From Chinchilla lanigera (taxonomy: Eukaryota; Chordata; Mammalia; Rodentia; Chinchillidae), in contig NW_004955417.1 in NCBI RefSeq assembly GCF_000276665.1, positions 23,306,321 through 23,370,320 on the forward strand: 64,000 bases of DNA, given 5' to 3'. Shown here one piece after another: positions 12,040 to 23,592 of the stretch. The notes under the pieces were generated by a model. It was not told the DNA's origin, did no database searches, and saw only the letters and a program-made list of their open reading frames with translations. Position numbers and translations under genes: made by a program. The first letter of the stretch is position 1, and each line of letters starts with the position of its first letter.

Positions 12040-13620
12040 ATAAATAGAGATGCTGCCTCGGGAGAATAAAAGCGTCCCTACTCTTTTACCATCTTCAAGC
12101 TCAGTAATTCACCATTCAAATCTATTCTGAAAGGGCATAGAATTTATTCCAGCACGCTCTGAGAAAGGAGGCAGCTCTCTGCCAAAGCAGCTCCTCTGGG
12201 GTTTGATTGGGGCTGGAAGTGTCCTAGGTTAGGTGTTATCCGTCCCTCAGACGTTCATTCTGGCTGTCTTTTTCATCAGAACTGTGTGTGAAAATCCCTT
12301 TATCTTCCTTTGACCCTGCTAGGCCGCTACCCAAAGGAATACACTCTAATCCTCCTCAGCCTGTCTGGAGAGACTTAGCTCTCCGTCAAAAGGGGTTTCA
12401 AAGAAAAGATTTTCAGTAGTTCTGGAAGGGAAATATATTGTTGTCTCTAAAGAAGTGGGTCACGGTGACTCATTTTTGTGAGTGACTTGGAGATGTCTCA
12501 GGAAATCTGCAAATATGTACGTTATACATGTACATGTATACACATATTTTACATACATATGTACGCTTATACACATAGGAGTGTGATCATGTCGGTACTG
12601 CAGCATTTCAGGGAGAAGATCAGTCATACATTTATAAAATTTAGATAAAACCTACTGCGTGTTCCAGAAGAACTTAAATGAGGGAATATGCAGCTAGAAG
12701 AAAAAAAAAAACAACCAAAAAAGCCCTTTTGTTATTTTATTTCCAACTTTCCAGTACGAAAATGATTCAGATTAAAGATATTGTGCCTAAGTAAAGTCCT
12801 ATGCAATATTTGCTGTCCTGGCCCAAAAAGGATTGTTGAAAATTAGATTAACTGTATGACAATATAGAACAAATTTTCTTGGGGATTTTTTAATATTTGA
12901 TTTGCCCTTTGCTTTACCATCGTTTTGCATTTGCGCCTTTTGCATTTTTCACACTTTTAAGCCACACAAGTTTGTGTCTAGAGAAAATAAGTAAATTGTG
13001 TCTGGACAACCATCCAGACCTAGTTACAATACCCACGGCACTACGTGCTTATTGGGTGGACACAGGGAGATTGTTGATCTCTGAAAAGCTCAGATTCCCC
13101 TGTAAAAATGATGGCAAAATACTTTCCTCGGGACATGGGTGTTTGCATAAGATAATGTATGCACAATGCCTAACAGCTGATGGAAATCTGAAAAATGTTC
13201 CTTTCCATTGCTAAGCGAAGTCTCGTCCCAATTTCCTAAATGTCAAAATAATTGAGATGGAATTAAGGAGGTATTTACTGTGCTTTTTTCTCTCTTCGTT
13301 ATGCTCACTTGGCCTTTTTGTGTCTTCCCTGTGGTCGAGGCATTTCAAACATCTCTCATCATGCTTCTCTAAAATACATTTTTAAAATGTGACTGTGGTA
13401 CATTAGAAATGGACAGTTGGCTTTCTGTTTTCCCTTGGGAAAAGAAAATGCCAAATGACGATTGCTGGAAAAGCGTAATTTTCCCCTAATTTCAACACTA
13501 TGGCTAGTTTAAAATGTTCAACCTTATAGTTGCATAAATCAAAACGAAGAGATATTCATGAATTGGGGGATGAATATGATGGAGTAAAATACACTAAAAT
13601 TCTCTCATCTCAATAAACAC
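12040..13620. other. Repeat-free block, candidate conserved non-coding DNA
   Basis: About 1.6 kb without recognisable interspersed repeats and with scattered surviving CpGs. It includes AT-rich homeodomain/POU-like words (ttttgcatttgcg near 12924, gtttgcataag near 13141, ataattgag near 13248) and an 18-bp palindrome at 12523-12540. There is no convincing exon; the 105-codon frame at 12897-13214 has no known domain. Conservation cannot be judged from one sequence. Confidence 0.3.
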
Positions 13621-13691
13621 TTTGTTCAATACTTGTGTGATTTGGTATAAACCTTCAGAATTCTCTTATGATCTATTCTTCAACAGCAAAT

Positions 13692-13818
13692 CAGAAGGCT
13701 GAGGCAGGAGGATTGCTATAAATTGAAGGCTACCCTGAGCTACATAGTAAATCCAAGGCCTGCCTCGACTACATAATGAGACCCTGTGTCAAAAGAAAAA
13801 CTAAAACAAACAAACAAA
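13692..13818 (+). mobile_element. B1-type SINE, 5'-truncated
   Basis: Begins inside the B1 consensus at gaaggctgaggcaggaggattgc, continues with the duplicated ctgagctacatagta / tcgactacataatgagaccctgt part, and ends in an A/CAAA tail. Confidence 0.8.
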
Positions 13819-15424
13819 TGAGTACATTTTACTACAATACTTCAGACAATGGTTTGAGACAAGTGGGTCAAGTAAGCATGATATGAATTTCAGGCAGCTA
13901 ATTCACATTTTTAAAAAAAATGATACAAACAGTGACTTCCATTTTAGATGACTTGTTAATGTTCTGCCCACTAGAATTTAAACATCATCAGAAATGACCT
14001 TGTCTGTAATAAGTGACTTTGATAGATTCCCTTTCGTAGAGTTCAATTTGTCTATTATTACAGGGATTTTGTGAGCTTCAGAAATTCCCATAGTTTTTGA
14101 AGAATGGAGTTGGTCAAAGATACAGTTCATCTACACCGAACCATGAGAAGGAGGGTGATGAGTGGAATATTTCTCAAAGGTCATTTCAAGGGTATGAACC
14201 AGGTTTTATCATTTCTAAGGAGTAACTTCAATACCTTGATGCTGCTGGTTCTCTGGAATTCTTCCCTCACCTTAGGAAACTCAATATTACACAAACAAAC
14301 AGCCAAGTTGTCTTAGTTTCCCCCTTTTTTTCCCAAATGGAAAGGCTGTGATGTCATGGAAGTGTGAAAATATGCATCATTAGAGTAGCCAATTGCCCTA
14401 TTTCTTGTGCTACAGAAATAGCAGAACTTGTATTTTCTATGGGGGAGTTGCAATACAAAATAGCGATGCTCATGAGTGCCTGTATGCAATGCAGCTTCCT
14501 CATTTCCCATCCCTTTTACCCCCTCTCCCTCACCTCCACTTTGCCCTGCTCCTCTTTTCCATTTCACTTTTACTAGTTTTACACTGATATTTTAAAATGC
14601 TGCTTAAAGTTAGCACCTGAACACTGTTGATTAATTTAAAACATATGAATGTTGTGAGTACTATTTCTGTGCATGTAATTACTCAAACCCAATGGCATTA
14701 CAGTTATAGAAAACAGAAGAGATAATTCTGTTCTAACTGTGAGTCTGAGCAGATGACAATAGCTCACTTGGAACAAATGTTTTGACTGAGCACCATTGTA
14801 ATATAACTTCAGAAGGCAATGTGTTCAGTAAGACATGCAAGAGGAGGGTACTTACTGGTGGTGAGTGAGTGTCTAGGAAACTAATAAAGTATGGTCACTT
14901 TATTATCAGATGCTAAAGGACATCAAGGAAGGCATATCTTCATATTCACCCTGAAACAGTTTCAAATTCAATTGTTGGATTGTTTTAAAGCAGAAGTTCA
15001 AGAAGAGAATGTCTTCCAAGAGGCTTATGATGATTTAGAGTAGGTTTAATCATTTTCTTCTCTCTCTAGGAAGATTGCTGACCTGACTTAAGTAGTAGCA
15101 TGAATGCCAGCCTCAGAGAGGAGAGATGCTAAAAGCTCTTTCTGAACAAATGCATTTGCATGGAGCCTGATTCCTATTCAGGAAGTTAGCAGAGATTCAC
15201 AATATGGAATCTGAAGCAGCATTTAGAATGTGGAATATGGTGTGGCTTCTAATGCAATAAACAGAATTCTCACAGCCTCAAGGCTTTCAGCCTAAATGAG
15301 TTACTCTCTAACTGCAAACTTAACACCTACCTTAAGTAAATGCAAAATCTACTTGGATATACGAGTAAGTTGTTTTTAAGTGAAAAAGAATAGAACCCTC
15401 TGTCTGCTTGGGGATTTGTGTGGA
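13819..15424. other. Unassigned sequence
   Basis: About 1.6 kb without a recognisable gene or confident repeat. The frames at 14104-14587 are short and overlap on both strands. Confidence 0.4.
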
Positions 15425-15960
15425 TGCCTTTATTTTCTGAGTAGCGTTCATTTCCCATTCCTTTGTTCTTCACACTTTATTTCCAGCCAGGTAAAGCCAT
15501 TCTCACTTTCTTATACCCTACATTTGCTTTCTTCCTTGTTTCAGCCAACGATAAGCCTCTCTTGTATTTCTAGAATCCCTTCCTGCCTATCAACATGTGT
15601 GAGTGCTACTTATTCTTGAGATCTAACTCAAATATTCTTATCTCTTTCAGAAAACCTTCCCTGTCTTCACAAATGGAAATAGCGGGGCTGGAGATTTAGC
15701 TCAGCGGCAAAAGCGCCTGCCTGGCAAGCGCAAGGTCGTGAGTTCGGTTCCCGGTACCGGAGAAAAACCAAAAAAAAAAAAAATGGAAATAGCATAACCC
15801 TTTTGTGCCTATAATTTTAGTATATGCATGATGACAGCGCTGTCTATCTTATGCTATAGCCATATATTCATCTTGCTCCTTATTTTCCTTACGGGGTCCT
15901 CAATAGCGAGACCTAAATTCAACTTTGCCTCTCACAGTACTTAGAACTCTTTTTCTTCCT
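15425..15960 (+). mobile_element. L2 LINE 3' region, split by an ID SINE
   Basis: L2-like order: a pyrimidine-rich 5' part, then gagatctaactcaaatattc...cagaaaaccttccctgtcttcac, the ID insertion, then cttttgtgcctataattttag and cagtacttagaactc. The ID interrupts it, so the L2 is the older element. Confidence 0.55.
15671..15793 (+). mobile_element. Young ID SINE with perfect target duplication
   Basis: The body (15684-15780) begins ggggctggagatttagctc and ends ccggtaccggagaaaaacc plus an A tail. It contains tRNA-like pol III box A (tagctcagcgg) and box B (gttcggttccc) words. The 13-bp direct repeat aaatggaaatagc flanks it exactly at 15671-15683 and 15781-15793. The perfect duplication, intact CpGs and near identity to two other copies in the window indicate a recent insertion by LINE-dependent retroposition. 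Confidence 0.95.
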
Positions 15961-16819
15961 GAACAGATTTCACTGAAAATCATTTGGAGGAACCCAAAAG
16001 TTTAGTCACTGCTATTCCTTTGTGCATAAAAATGTTGGCTGATTACCAGCTCTCACTCATCCGTTCCAAACATAACATTGCAAGAAAAAGGTGAGATTGA
16101 GCAAAATTGCAAGCAAAAATGTTTGACATGTGTCAGTTGGGTTTGGAAAGGAAGATAGGAATCATCCCAGATTTTTCAAGCAGAAAGGGATTTAACCCAG
16201 GAGATGAGATATTTCAAGACCATTTGAAAAATCTTTGAGCTCAAAAGTCGAAAATAGCTCTATCTAGCATTTAAAAACTCTACCTATGCATAAATCAAAA
16301 TCACCTGCGAACAAAGCATGTACGTCTCAGGGGGATGGTTGAAAGTGAATATAGGTGGTACTGCAACAGGTTTGTGTGATGATGGAAGTGATCCAGGAGA
16401 TAGGAACATACCGAGATGCCAAGAGGAAGTGTAAGATTTCACATATGTATTCTTTGCAAAGTCCAAAGGGAAGGAAGCCATGCGCAGCGGAGGTGTGGGG
16501 TCTTTAGATAGATGGTGAAGACATTTCATCTGGAGTCACACAAGAGAAGGCAGAGGATGTAGGAAGAGATGCAGGTGGCACTCTATAATATAGAGTGGGG
16601 AAAGAAAGCATTCCTCTCTGGCAGAGTCTATTTCAAAGATGCCACTAGCCAGCAGTGTCAGGTTGGGGGAAAAGAGTACCAGGATTCAGGGTAGAAAATG
16701 AAGCAAGGCAACTAGAAGAGAAGAATGGCTAGCAAAATTATGTAAAATGAAACTGCAATGTTGAATTCTCACATGTAATTTGAAGTCTGGATCTTAAAAT
16801 AGGAATGGTCATTATACTG
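15961..16819. other. Unassigned sequence
   Basis: No gene or confident repeat. The 81-codon minus-strand frame at 16284-16529 is unrecognised. Confidence 0.4.
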
Positions 16820-17302
16820 GCTGATTGATTATGTCAACTTGAGAAATTTAGAAGTATAACTAAACTTGGCTCAGCAATTGGCTCAGGAATTCTACACCCT
16901 AGGGTGTAGAGGAGCCACCCTAGGGTGGATCATCACCTAGATAATATAAAAGGGAAATGAAGAATGACAGAGGTACTTCCATTCCTATTGGAGGAGCTCC
17001 AGTCCTCACCTTCAGCTTGGACTTAGTCTCCTGGCTTCTACTGCAGACTCTTCGGCTCCCACCTTGGATCCTTCAGCCTTCCGTCGCAGACCCATCGGCC
17101 TCCTGGTACGGACTTGCACGGAACTCTGCAGTGAGCTCCAGACCCTGGACTGATTCCTTCCGTCTTCAATGTGCAGACACCCTCTGCACACTTCCCCATA
17201 CAACTCTCTGGCTGACCGTCATAAGCCAATCTTGTAATTTCTTATAATCTGTACATCCTGTGTTATATCTGTTTCTCCAGGAAAACCCTGACTGATACAG
17301 TC
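16820..17302 (+). mobile_element. LTR-like element with two internal palindromes
   Basis: Opens ggctgattgattatgtcaacttgag and ends tatctgtttctccaggaaaaccctgactgatacag, the closing phrase of a widespread mammalian LTR-type repeat. A GC-rich middle (17000-17170) gives chance frames on both strands. Two palindromes sit near the start, at 16891-16910 and 16915-16928. The family is not resolved. Confidence 0.55.
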
Positions 17303-18039
17303 ATCATTAAATTTATTTTTCTTCAAGAGCATTCAGTTCTTGAAGTGCAGGCAAAGGTAGGCAAATAGTTTGGTTTAACAAGACAAAGACCTTACCTGGT
17401 GAGCACAGAGTAGGGAGGGAAGAAAGTGGTATTGCAGAGCTAAAGTGTGTGCAAAGGCTGCAGAGTGGAAGTTCAAAGGACAGATGTGAAAGCACGAGGT
17501 GGCTGACAAAAGTAGGTGGGTGGTCCTTGAGGTGCAGGTTTCAGGAGCATGTGAAGTTGGTGCTGCAGCACTGCTGTCGTGTCGGGAGTACAAGCCAGAG
17601 GTAAGAGGAAGGGCAGTTGTTGGTGAGTATGAAGCCAAGGGTATGTTCTTGAAAGAGTCTTAGTGAGGCTGTTGAATTAACAAGAAATCCCCACCCTGTG
17701 TGGCTTATGATCAGCCGTGTCTTCTAATATTAACATTTCATGTCCATCTGTTGAAAATAAAGATTTGAGTGAATAACAAATTTATTTCCAAAGCACTGAA
17801 AGCCAATAAGAAGTACAGTAAATAAGAGAGTTCAAAATGAATTTTGATTTATTGTAAAATGATCTTAAATATCAGTAGAGACTTTTCACTCAGAGTGAAA
17901 GACTTGAAATAATTTAACCACATGGGTCATGACTGAGGCTTGTCGACCCATAAGCAGAGCACCTTATGGAGAGTTTGCCTTTACTTGCACCTTCTGGAGA
18001 GTTTGAATCACAATATTGGTGACATTAAAATGATGACAG
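17303..18039. other. Unassigned sequence
   Basis: Purine-rich around 17360-17640, but no repeat or gene that I can name. Confidence 0.4.
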
Positions 18040-18140
18040 TGGGATGACAGTAAATACTTTGTGCCAAGTACTTTACATACGATTTTCTGTTTAATTATTT
18101 CCATGGGCTATTTTATACATGAAGAAATAAAACACAAGAA
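18040..18140 (-). mobile_element. MIR fragment, antisense
   Basis: Contains taaatactttgtgccaagtactttacatacgattt and ttatttccatgggctattttatacatgaag, the antisense MIR core order. Confidence 0.55.
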
Positions 18141-18289
18141 ACAAACCCAGTAAGCTTAAATATGCAACAAATGAATTAGACAAAGCCATCTGTTCATCTA
18201 AACCCCAAGCAAGCCAGTCTTTATGGTGAGCTGACTGAAGACTGCGTATCCAAGGATTATGATCAGAGGCACAGAACTCACACAACTGG

Positions 18290-18440
18290 GGTAGGAATTA
18301 TGAACCGGCCACATATTCAGCATATGGTCTAAAGCAAATTACTGAATCTCTTCATCTCAGCTTTCTTATCTCTAAAGATGGAAAGAATAACACTCTTACT
18401 AGCATTAATGAAAAAATTAAATGAGACAGTATATGGAAGA
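18290..18440 (+). mobile_element. MIR fragment
   Basis: Contains tggtctaaagcaaattactgaatctcttcatctcagctttcttatctctaaagatgg, then attaaatgagacagtatatgg, matching the MIR core in sense. Confidence 0.6.
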
Positions 18441-18564
18441 TTTCCCCCTCCTTTTTTAATGAACAAGGGATGCACTATATTTATCTCTATGTTATTTAAG
18501 TTATCCAGTATCTTGCAGCTAATGAACGGATTGATGAATTAATGGAGATTATCTTGGGGTTATA

Positions 18565-18655
18565 GTAGAGGAAAGGAAGAAAGAGGAAAGAAGAAAAGAA
18601 AAGAAAAGGAGACAAGAGAGAACAGAGAAGAGAAGAGAAAAGAAGAGGAGAGGAG
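18565..18655. repeat. Purine-rich tract ending at an assembly gap
   Basis: GAAA/GAGA/GGAA units run into the N block. The assembly probably stopped because of this low-complexity sequence. Confidence 0.9.
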
Positions 18656-19155
18656 NNNNNNNNNNNNNNNNNNNNNNNNNNNNNNNNNNNNNNNNNNNNN
18701 NNNNNNNNNNNNNNNNNNNNNNNNNNNNNNNNNNNNNNNNNNNNNNNNNNNNNNNNNNNNNNNNNNNNNNNNNNNNNNNNNNNNNNNNNNNNNNNNNNNN
18801 NNNNNNNNNNNNNNNNNNNNNNNNNNNNNNNNNNNNNNNNNNNNNNNNNNNNNNNNNNNNNNNNNNNNNNNNNNNNNNNNNNNNNNNNNNNNNNNNNNNN
18901 NNNNNNNNNNNNNNNNNNNNNNNNNNNNNNNNNNNNNNNNNNNNNNNNNNNNNNNNNNNNNNNNNNNNNNNNNNNNNNNNNNNNNNNNNNNNNNNNNNNN
19001 NNNNNNNNNNNNNNNNNNNNNNNNNNNNNNNNNNNNNNNNNNNNNNNNNNNNNNNNNNNNNNNNNNNNNNNNNNNNNNNNNNNNNNNNNNNNNNNNNNNN
19101 NNNNNNNNNNNNNNNNNNNNNNNNNNNNNNNNNNNNNNNNNNNNNNNNNNNNNNN
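18656..19155. other. Assembly gap (500 N)
   Basis: Exactly 500 undetermined bases. The round number suggests a scaffold placeholder rather than a measured length. The 220-codon minus-strand frame spanning it is an artefact of reading through N. Confidence 0.99.
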
Positions 19156-19489
19156 CATAACTGAGTTTATCTTAGTTCATACAAGTGGCTGTTCTCCCTT
19201 TTCTTTCTTCACTTGTTTTTTTTTTTTTTTTTGTCCAGAAATCATCTTCCTGATATATCAAGGTGGTGAATCTAGAACCATCCTCAAAATAATTGGAAAT
19301 AATGTCAGTAATAAGAAAAATAAATGTGAACAGAGAAAATGCTGTGGGTAACATTTGGTAAATTTCAGCAACTTCTTCGGATAAATCGTTAACCCTACAT
19401 ATGAAAGCGGAAGTATTTCTATCTAATGGCTGTGAAACTCATATTCAGTGTACTTGAATATTTTGTTAGATCTCCTCTTATCACAGAAT
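19156..19489. other. Unassigned sequence
   Basis: Contains a T run at about 19216-19232, but nothing else recognisable. Confidence 0.4.
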
Positions 19490-19675
19490 TCTGAATCTCG
19501 GGTATGAAGTGGTCTCAAGGGTCATCTCCCAAGACCTTCTTCCCTAGAAATGTCGGGACAGTTGACCCGGTGGTGACTCAGCAACTCAGGGGCAGAGCTG
19601 GATTTAGACAATGTCTACTGCTGTCCCTTGCGCTAGAATCTTTCTAACCCTAACCTCCCAAAGCTCTTTCCATTG
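19490..19675 (-). mobile_element. Ancient MIR-like SINE, antisense
   Basis: aatctcgggtatgaagtggtctcaagggtcatctcccaagacc is followed by ggtggtgactcagcaactcaggggcagagctgg. This order is typical of an antisense MIR-class element. Confidence 0.5.
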
Positions 19676-20909
19676 CTACAATTGCCTAAAGATAGTTACT
19701 GGTTTAAAAGAGTTAATACATTTCCCAAAAGGTTAGTTTCTATTAAATTATGCAGAGAGCCAAACCGAATAAAAGCCGGAAGAGTATTCTATTTAATACT
19801 TCTAGAGATTGCTCAGCCAGAAAATGTTAGAAGATGGAAGCTATCCAGAGAGAATCTCAGTGAAATACTTGTGGAGGGGAGGTGTTTCTATCTAGCCAAC
19901 TGAAAAATTTGCATAAATCTTTAGAGTTTTGATGCCGTGAAAGTCAGCGGCACTTCCTAGAGGATCATAGGACCGTGCTTTAATTCTCCTCATTTGTCAT
20001 TTTTTGAAGTTCTACCACCAGGAGCAGCTGAGTGAGTCAGCAGAAAGTGAATCTTGTTAAAGAGTTGATCTATGGAATGCAGGGTGTTTATCACATGGCT
20101 ATTGCTTAGCTATTTGGAGCGGTTTCTAGATTTGCTGCAGCACCTAACTTGCTCTTTCCTGGCTTTTTGCATCCTTACAAAACACAAAATAAGGTTCTTG
20201 CCTACAGTAGCAATAAATTATTCTGAACTTTCCTCAAAAATCTCAAGGGATTCTGTTATTCAAGATAAGAAAATCAGGTGTCTGTTTTAAATTTTTATCA
20301 CACAGTGTCAGAATTTTAGTAATTTCTGAATAATTTAGTATTCTGGAGAGCAAATGTCTTGTGTGCAAAAAAAAAAAAAAGCAAAAAAGTAGAAAACATC
20401 TTAGGTTGCAAATGGTCTCCCTGTAAAAGCAGAACATGAGGGGAGAATCCCATAATAATCAGAAAGCTGTAGGCTTCTAGAAGACTCTGGAAGAACCCTT
20501 CTAAGCATGCTTGAATTTTAATATTTTGTTTCAGTTTTCTCATTTGGCTTATCTGCAGTATTGTTGATGAAGAAATACCACGACATGCAGAAGATAAAAA
20601 AGAATCAGCATGATAATTCTTCAGTAATCCTCTCAATAATCATCCCTGAAATTTCCAGATCATTGCACATTGCTTAATTCTGAAGATTCTGACTGAAGCT
20701 TTCTCTCTCTGAGTCAGACAAGGACCTGTACCCATGCCCTGTGCAATTCTGGATCCCACCAAACTCTTCAATAGTTGTCAGTTATGAAGATAGAAGACTC
20801 TCACAGCGGCTTTTTGCAATGCTTTGATGTATTTTCATGCTCTGCTGATGCAAAGCTGTGATATGAATATCTTGTGTATGGTTTACCAGCCATTGTGATT
20901 TTTTCTTCC
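19676..20909. other. Unassigned sequence
   Basis: No gene or confident repeat; poly-A run near 20368. Frames at 19673-19903, 20072-20290 and 20316-20636 lack recognisable domains. Confidence 0.4.
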
Positions 20910-21230
20910 ATGATCTGCCTTTTTCTCATTTATTTCTTATCTCTTTTGATTATTTTTTTCTTCTTTTCATTGATATTTTTAGGATTTCTTTAAACAGTAT
21001 TAACTGCTGCAAGTATATGATAAATATTTTCCTTAGCCAGGCATTTATATTTTAATTTTACTTATGGATTATTTGACTGTTTCTGAAGGTTTTTGTCATG
21101 TAGCCAAACTGCTCAGTCTTGGCTTTTATGGCTTCTGGGTTTGGTTTGTGTTTAGAAAGGCCCTCTCACTCCAAAATATAAACATATTGTCCTGACTCTT
21201 CTTCTCGTACTCTCTGTGTTTGTTACATGC
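20910..21230 (-). mobile_element. Old L1 ORF2 fragment, antisense
   Basis: Antisense L1 wording: the T-rich stretch at 20945-21060, then cttggcttttatggcttctgggtttggtttgtg and tagaaaggccctctcactccaaaatat. Confidence 0.6.
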
Positions 21231-21269
21231 CGGCCCTGTGCCTCTCCACATACCCTATTACAGATTGTG

Positions 21270-21440
21270 AGACCCACTGGTATGAACTCCAGCAGCAGGG
21301 TGCTTGGCCTCACATTCCAGCCTTATCACTAACTCTGTGATGCTGAACATCTGGGAGAAGGTGTGAGAGTAGTTCATATACTACAAAGCTGTTATAATTA
21401 ATAACTCATTCATAGGAAGTAAGTAAAATAGTGTTCCAAT
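21270..21440 (+). mobile_element. Probable MIR fragment
   Basis: Contains gcttggcctcacattccagccttatcactaactctgtgatgctg and tataattaataactcattc; MIR-like but diverged. Confidence 0.4.
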
Positions 21441-21489
21441 AAAGTATTAATTATTATTCACTTTGGTCCTTACTTAAACTTTCAGTTTC

Positions 21490-22228
21490 TCACACCAGAG
21501 AAATAATGCAGTATTTATGTATGTGTGTCTGATTTCTTTCACTTAAGTGTATGCCCTCAAGGAGCATCCGCTTACTTATAACTGTCTCAGGCTTATCCTT
21601 CTTTGTGGCTGAAAACAACATCTTCTTTATCCATTCATCTGGTGATGGCATTTGGGCTGTTTCCAAGATTTAGCTATTATAAACTGTGCTGCTATAAACA
21701 TGGGCATACATATATTGCTGTGGCATATTTATAATTCTTTTGGGAACATACCAAGAAGGGGAATAGCTGGCTCAAATGGAACCTCTAGTTTTAGTTTTTT
21801 GGGGAACTTCAAACTGATTTCCACAGTGGTAGAATCAGTCTATACTCCCACCAACAATGGAGAAATGTTCCTTTTTCCCTACAGCTCCATGAGCATTTGT
21901 TATTGGTTGATTTCTTGATGACAGCCATTCCTTCAGGAGTGAGAAGAAATCTCAAGTGTTGTTTTAATTTGCATGTCTCAAATGACCAGTGATGTTGAAC
22001 ATTTTTTCATATACTTATTTGCCATTTCTACTTCTTCATCCGAGAAGTTTCTATTCCTTTCAGATGCCCATTTTTGGACTGGCTCTAGATTTGGGGAGTC
22101 TGATTTATCTAAATTCTTTATATATTCTAGATTTTAGTCCTTTTGAGGGACAGTTGGCAAAATTTTTTTCTCTCTCTGTGGATTGTCTCTTTACTATAAT
22201 AGATACTATTGCACTAATAGTGAAATAG
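21490..22228 (-). mobile_element. L1 3' region, inverted segment of a twin-primed L1
   Basis: Reads as antisense L1 over its whole length: tatccattcatctggtgatgg, ctgctataaacatgggcatac, gaatagctggctcaaatgg, ccacagtggtagaatc, ctcccaccaacaatgg, tgatgttgaacattttttcat and ttatatattctagattttagtcc. It abuts, head to head, the sense-oriented 3' tail that follows, giving the usual structure of a 5'-inverted insertion. Confidence 0.8.
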
Positions 22229-22460
22229 GAAGAAAATGTTCACATGGGAAGGGGCAACTGGTGCGGGGGAGGGAAAAGACAAAAGGAGAGAAGGAGAACA
22301 TGCAAGCAAGGGTTTTGTAATTAAGGAGGGGAAGGGGTTGAAAGGAGGGTAAGGGAAAAAGAAAAATCAAGTTATATCATGTACAAGAGCAAATTCCCTG
22401 TGATCAATGGGATCATTATGTATATCTAAAATATACCATTAAACTTAATTAATTAAAAAA
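22229..22460 (+). mobile_element. L1 3' UTR, sense segment of the twin-primed L1
   Basis: A G/A-rich stretch (gggaaggggcaactgg, gggggagggaaaagac, ggaggggaaggggttg) is followed by atcatgtacaagag, gggatcattatgtatatc and a weak A-rich end at about 22450. This fits a rodent L1 3' UTR in the opposite orientation to the preceding segment. Confidence 0.6.
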
Positions 22461-23330
22461 TAATTGTTAACTATGTAAAGATGCTGAACATTATTTATCT
22501 CTATGAGCTTGGCCTGAGCACAGGTTCTGGAATAGAGTTCAAAATGCTACCAAAAATTGTATCAATTTATACAAAATATACTCCCCTCATTGTTTTATTT
22601 ATGTAAGTTATTTATGACTGCATCTGTCTCACCACAGTCCCTATCACCATTCCAGGACTATTAGCATAAATAGTTCTGATTCTCTGTTGGTCTTGAGGCT
22701 TTTACACACAACATGTGAAGTAGCTTTGCAGAAAGATTTAAATCAACCCATGGGAGGAGAAAAGGTGGACCCCTCATGTCACAGCCACAATTCTTTGAGA
22801 GAAAATTAACATTTGTTAGCCTAAAGGTGAAAATACAGGCCTTACGGCTTTTTCTCTCAGATTTTATTGATGTACTGGTCTTTCAGTGTTGATTTTTGTA
22901 GTTTCTGGGAAAAATTTCCTATTCTTTGGCACAAATAATTCAGAAACCAAACTATGGGGTGTGGGAGGTTTGTTCTTTGCCCTGGAGGATCTTACAGCTT
23001 TACAAGAAAGAACAGAATGAAATTGAAAAGACATAAAAATACAGAACCCCAAAGCTCCATATATGTGTCGGAGTTGCTCATGTTACTCAGAGACCTGAAG
23101 ACAGGAGTGAGGGTGGTGTACCCCTCAATCCTCCAGACATTCCTTGCCATTTCATATCAGAAATGTACTAACTCAGCTGCCTGCTTCAGTCCCATCTCCA
23201 GTTCCCTTGAGTGAGCTATTAAGGCTAGAAAAGTGAGACTTGTCTTTCACTGTCATTTTCTTTCTAGTCAGAACTGCATATTTTAAGGGGCCACCATTCA
23301 TGATAGATGCTTTAGAAATATCTATAATGA
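22461..23330. other. Unassigned sequence
   Basis: No gene or confident repeat. Confidence 0.4.
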
Positions 23331-23479
23331 GTCCAAAGCTCAAGAAATGGGGAGAGAAGAAAGGCAAAGTGGATTTAAAAAAAAATTAAGATGTGTTATG
23401 CACCTGTACACACCCCGCATGATGAATGGAATTATTACGTACCACAAACATGTACTAATTTATAAAATAAAATCCCCTA
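23331..23479 (+). mobile_element. Possible L1 3'-tail fragment
   Basis: The phrase tacaccccgcatgatgaatggaattattacgtaccacaaacatgtactaattt resembles L1 3' ends (of the form ...gtatgtactaat...). Short and uncertain. Confidence 0.35.
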
Positions 23480-23576
23480 GGGGCTGGGGATTTAGCTCAG
23501 TGGCAAAGCGCCTGCCTGGCAAGTGCAAGGTTGTGAGTTCGGTTCCCAGTACCGGAGAAAAACCAAAAAAATCCCC
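23480..23576 (+). mobile_element. Young ID SINE
   Basis: Same master sequence as the copy at 15684 with few differences: ggggctggggatttagctc, aagtgcaaggttgtgagttcggttcccagtaccggag. The 9-bp word aaaatcccc before it (23469-23477) recurs after the A-rich tail (23568-23576), a plausible short target duplication. Frames crossing it are chimeric artefacts. Confidence 0.92.
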
Positions 23577-23592
23577 AAAAACAAACAAAAAG

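Noticed and set aside
12523..12540. 18-bp palindrome tatacatg/catgtata type
   Set aside because: It lies in a run of TACATG/TATA words where palindromes are expected by composition.
15684..15780. Functional tRNA gene
   Set aside because: Box A and box B are present, but the A-rich tail, target duplications and other dispersed copies show it is an ID SINE.
18496..19158. A 220-codon minus-strand frame
   Set aside because: Most of it is N; the rest is pyrimidine low-complexity sequence.
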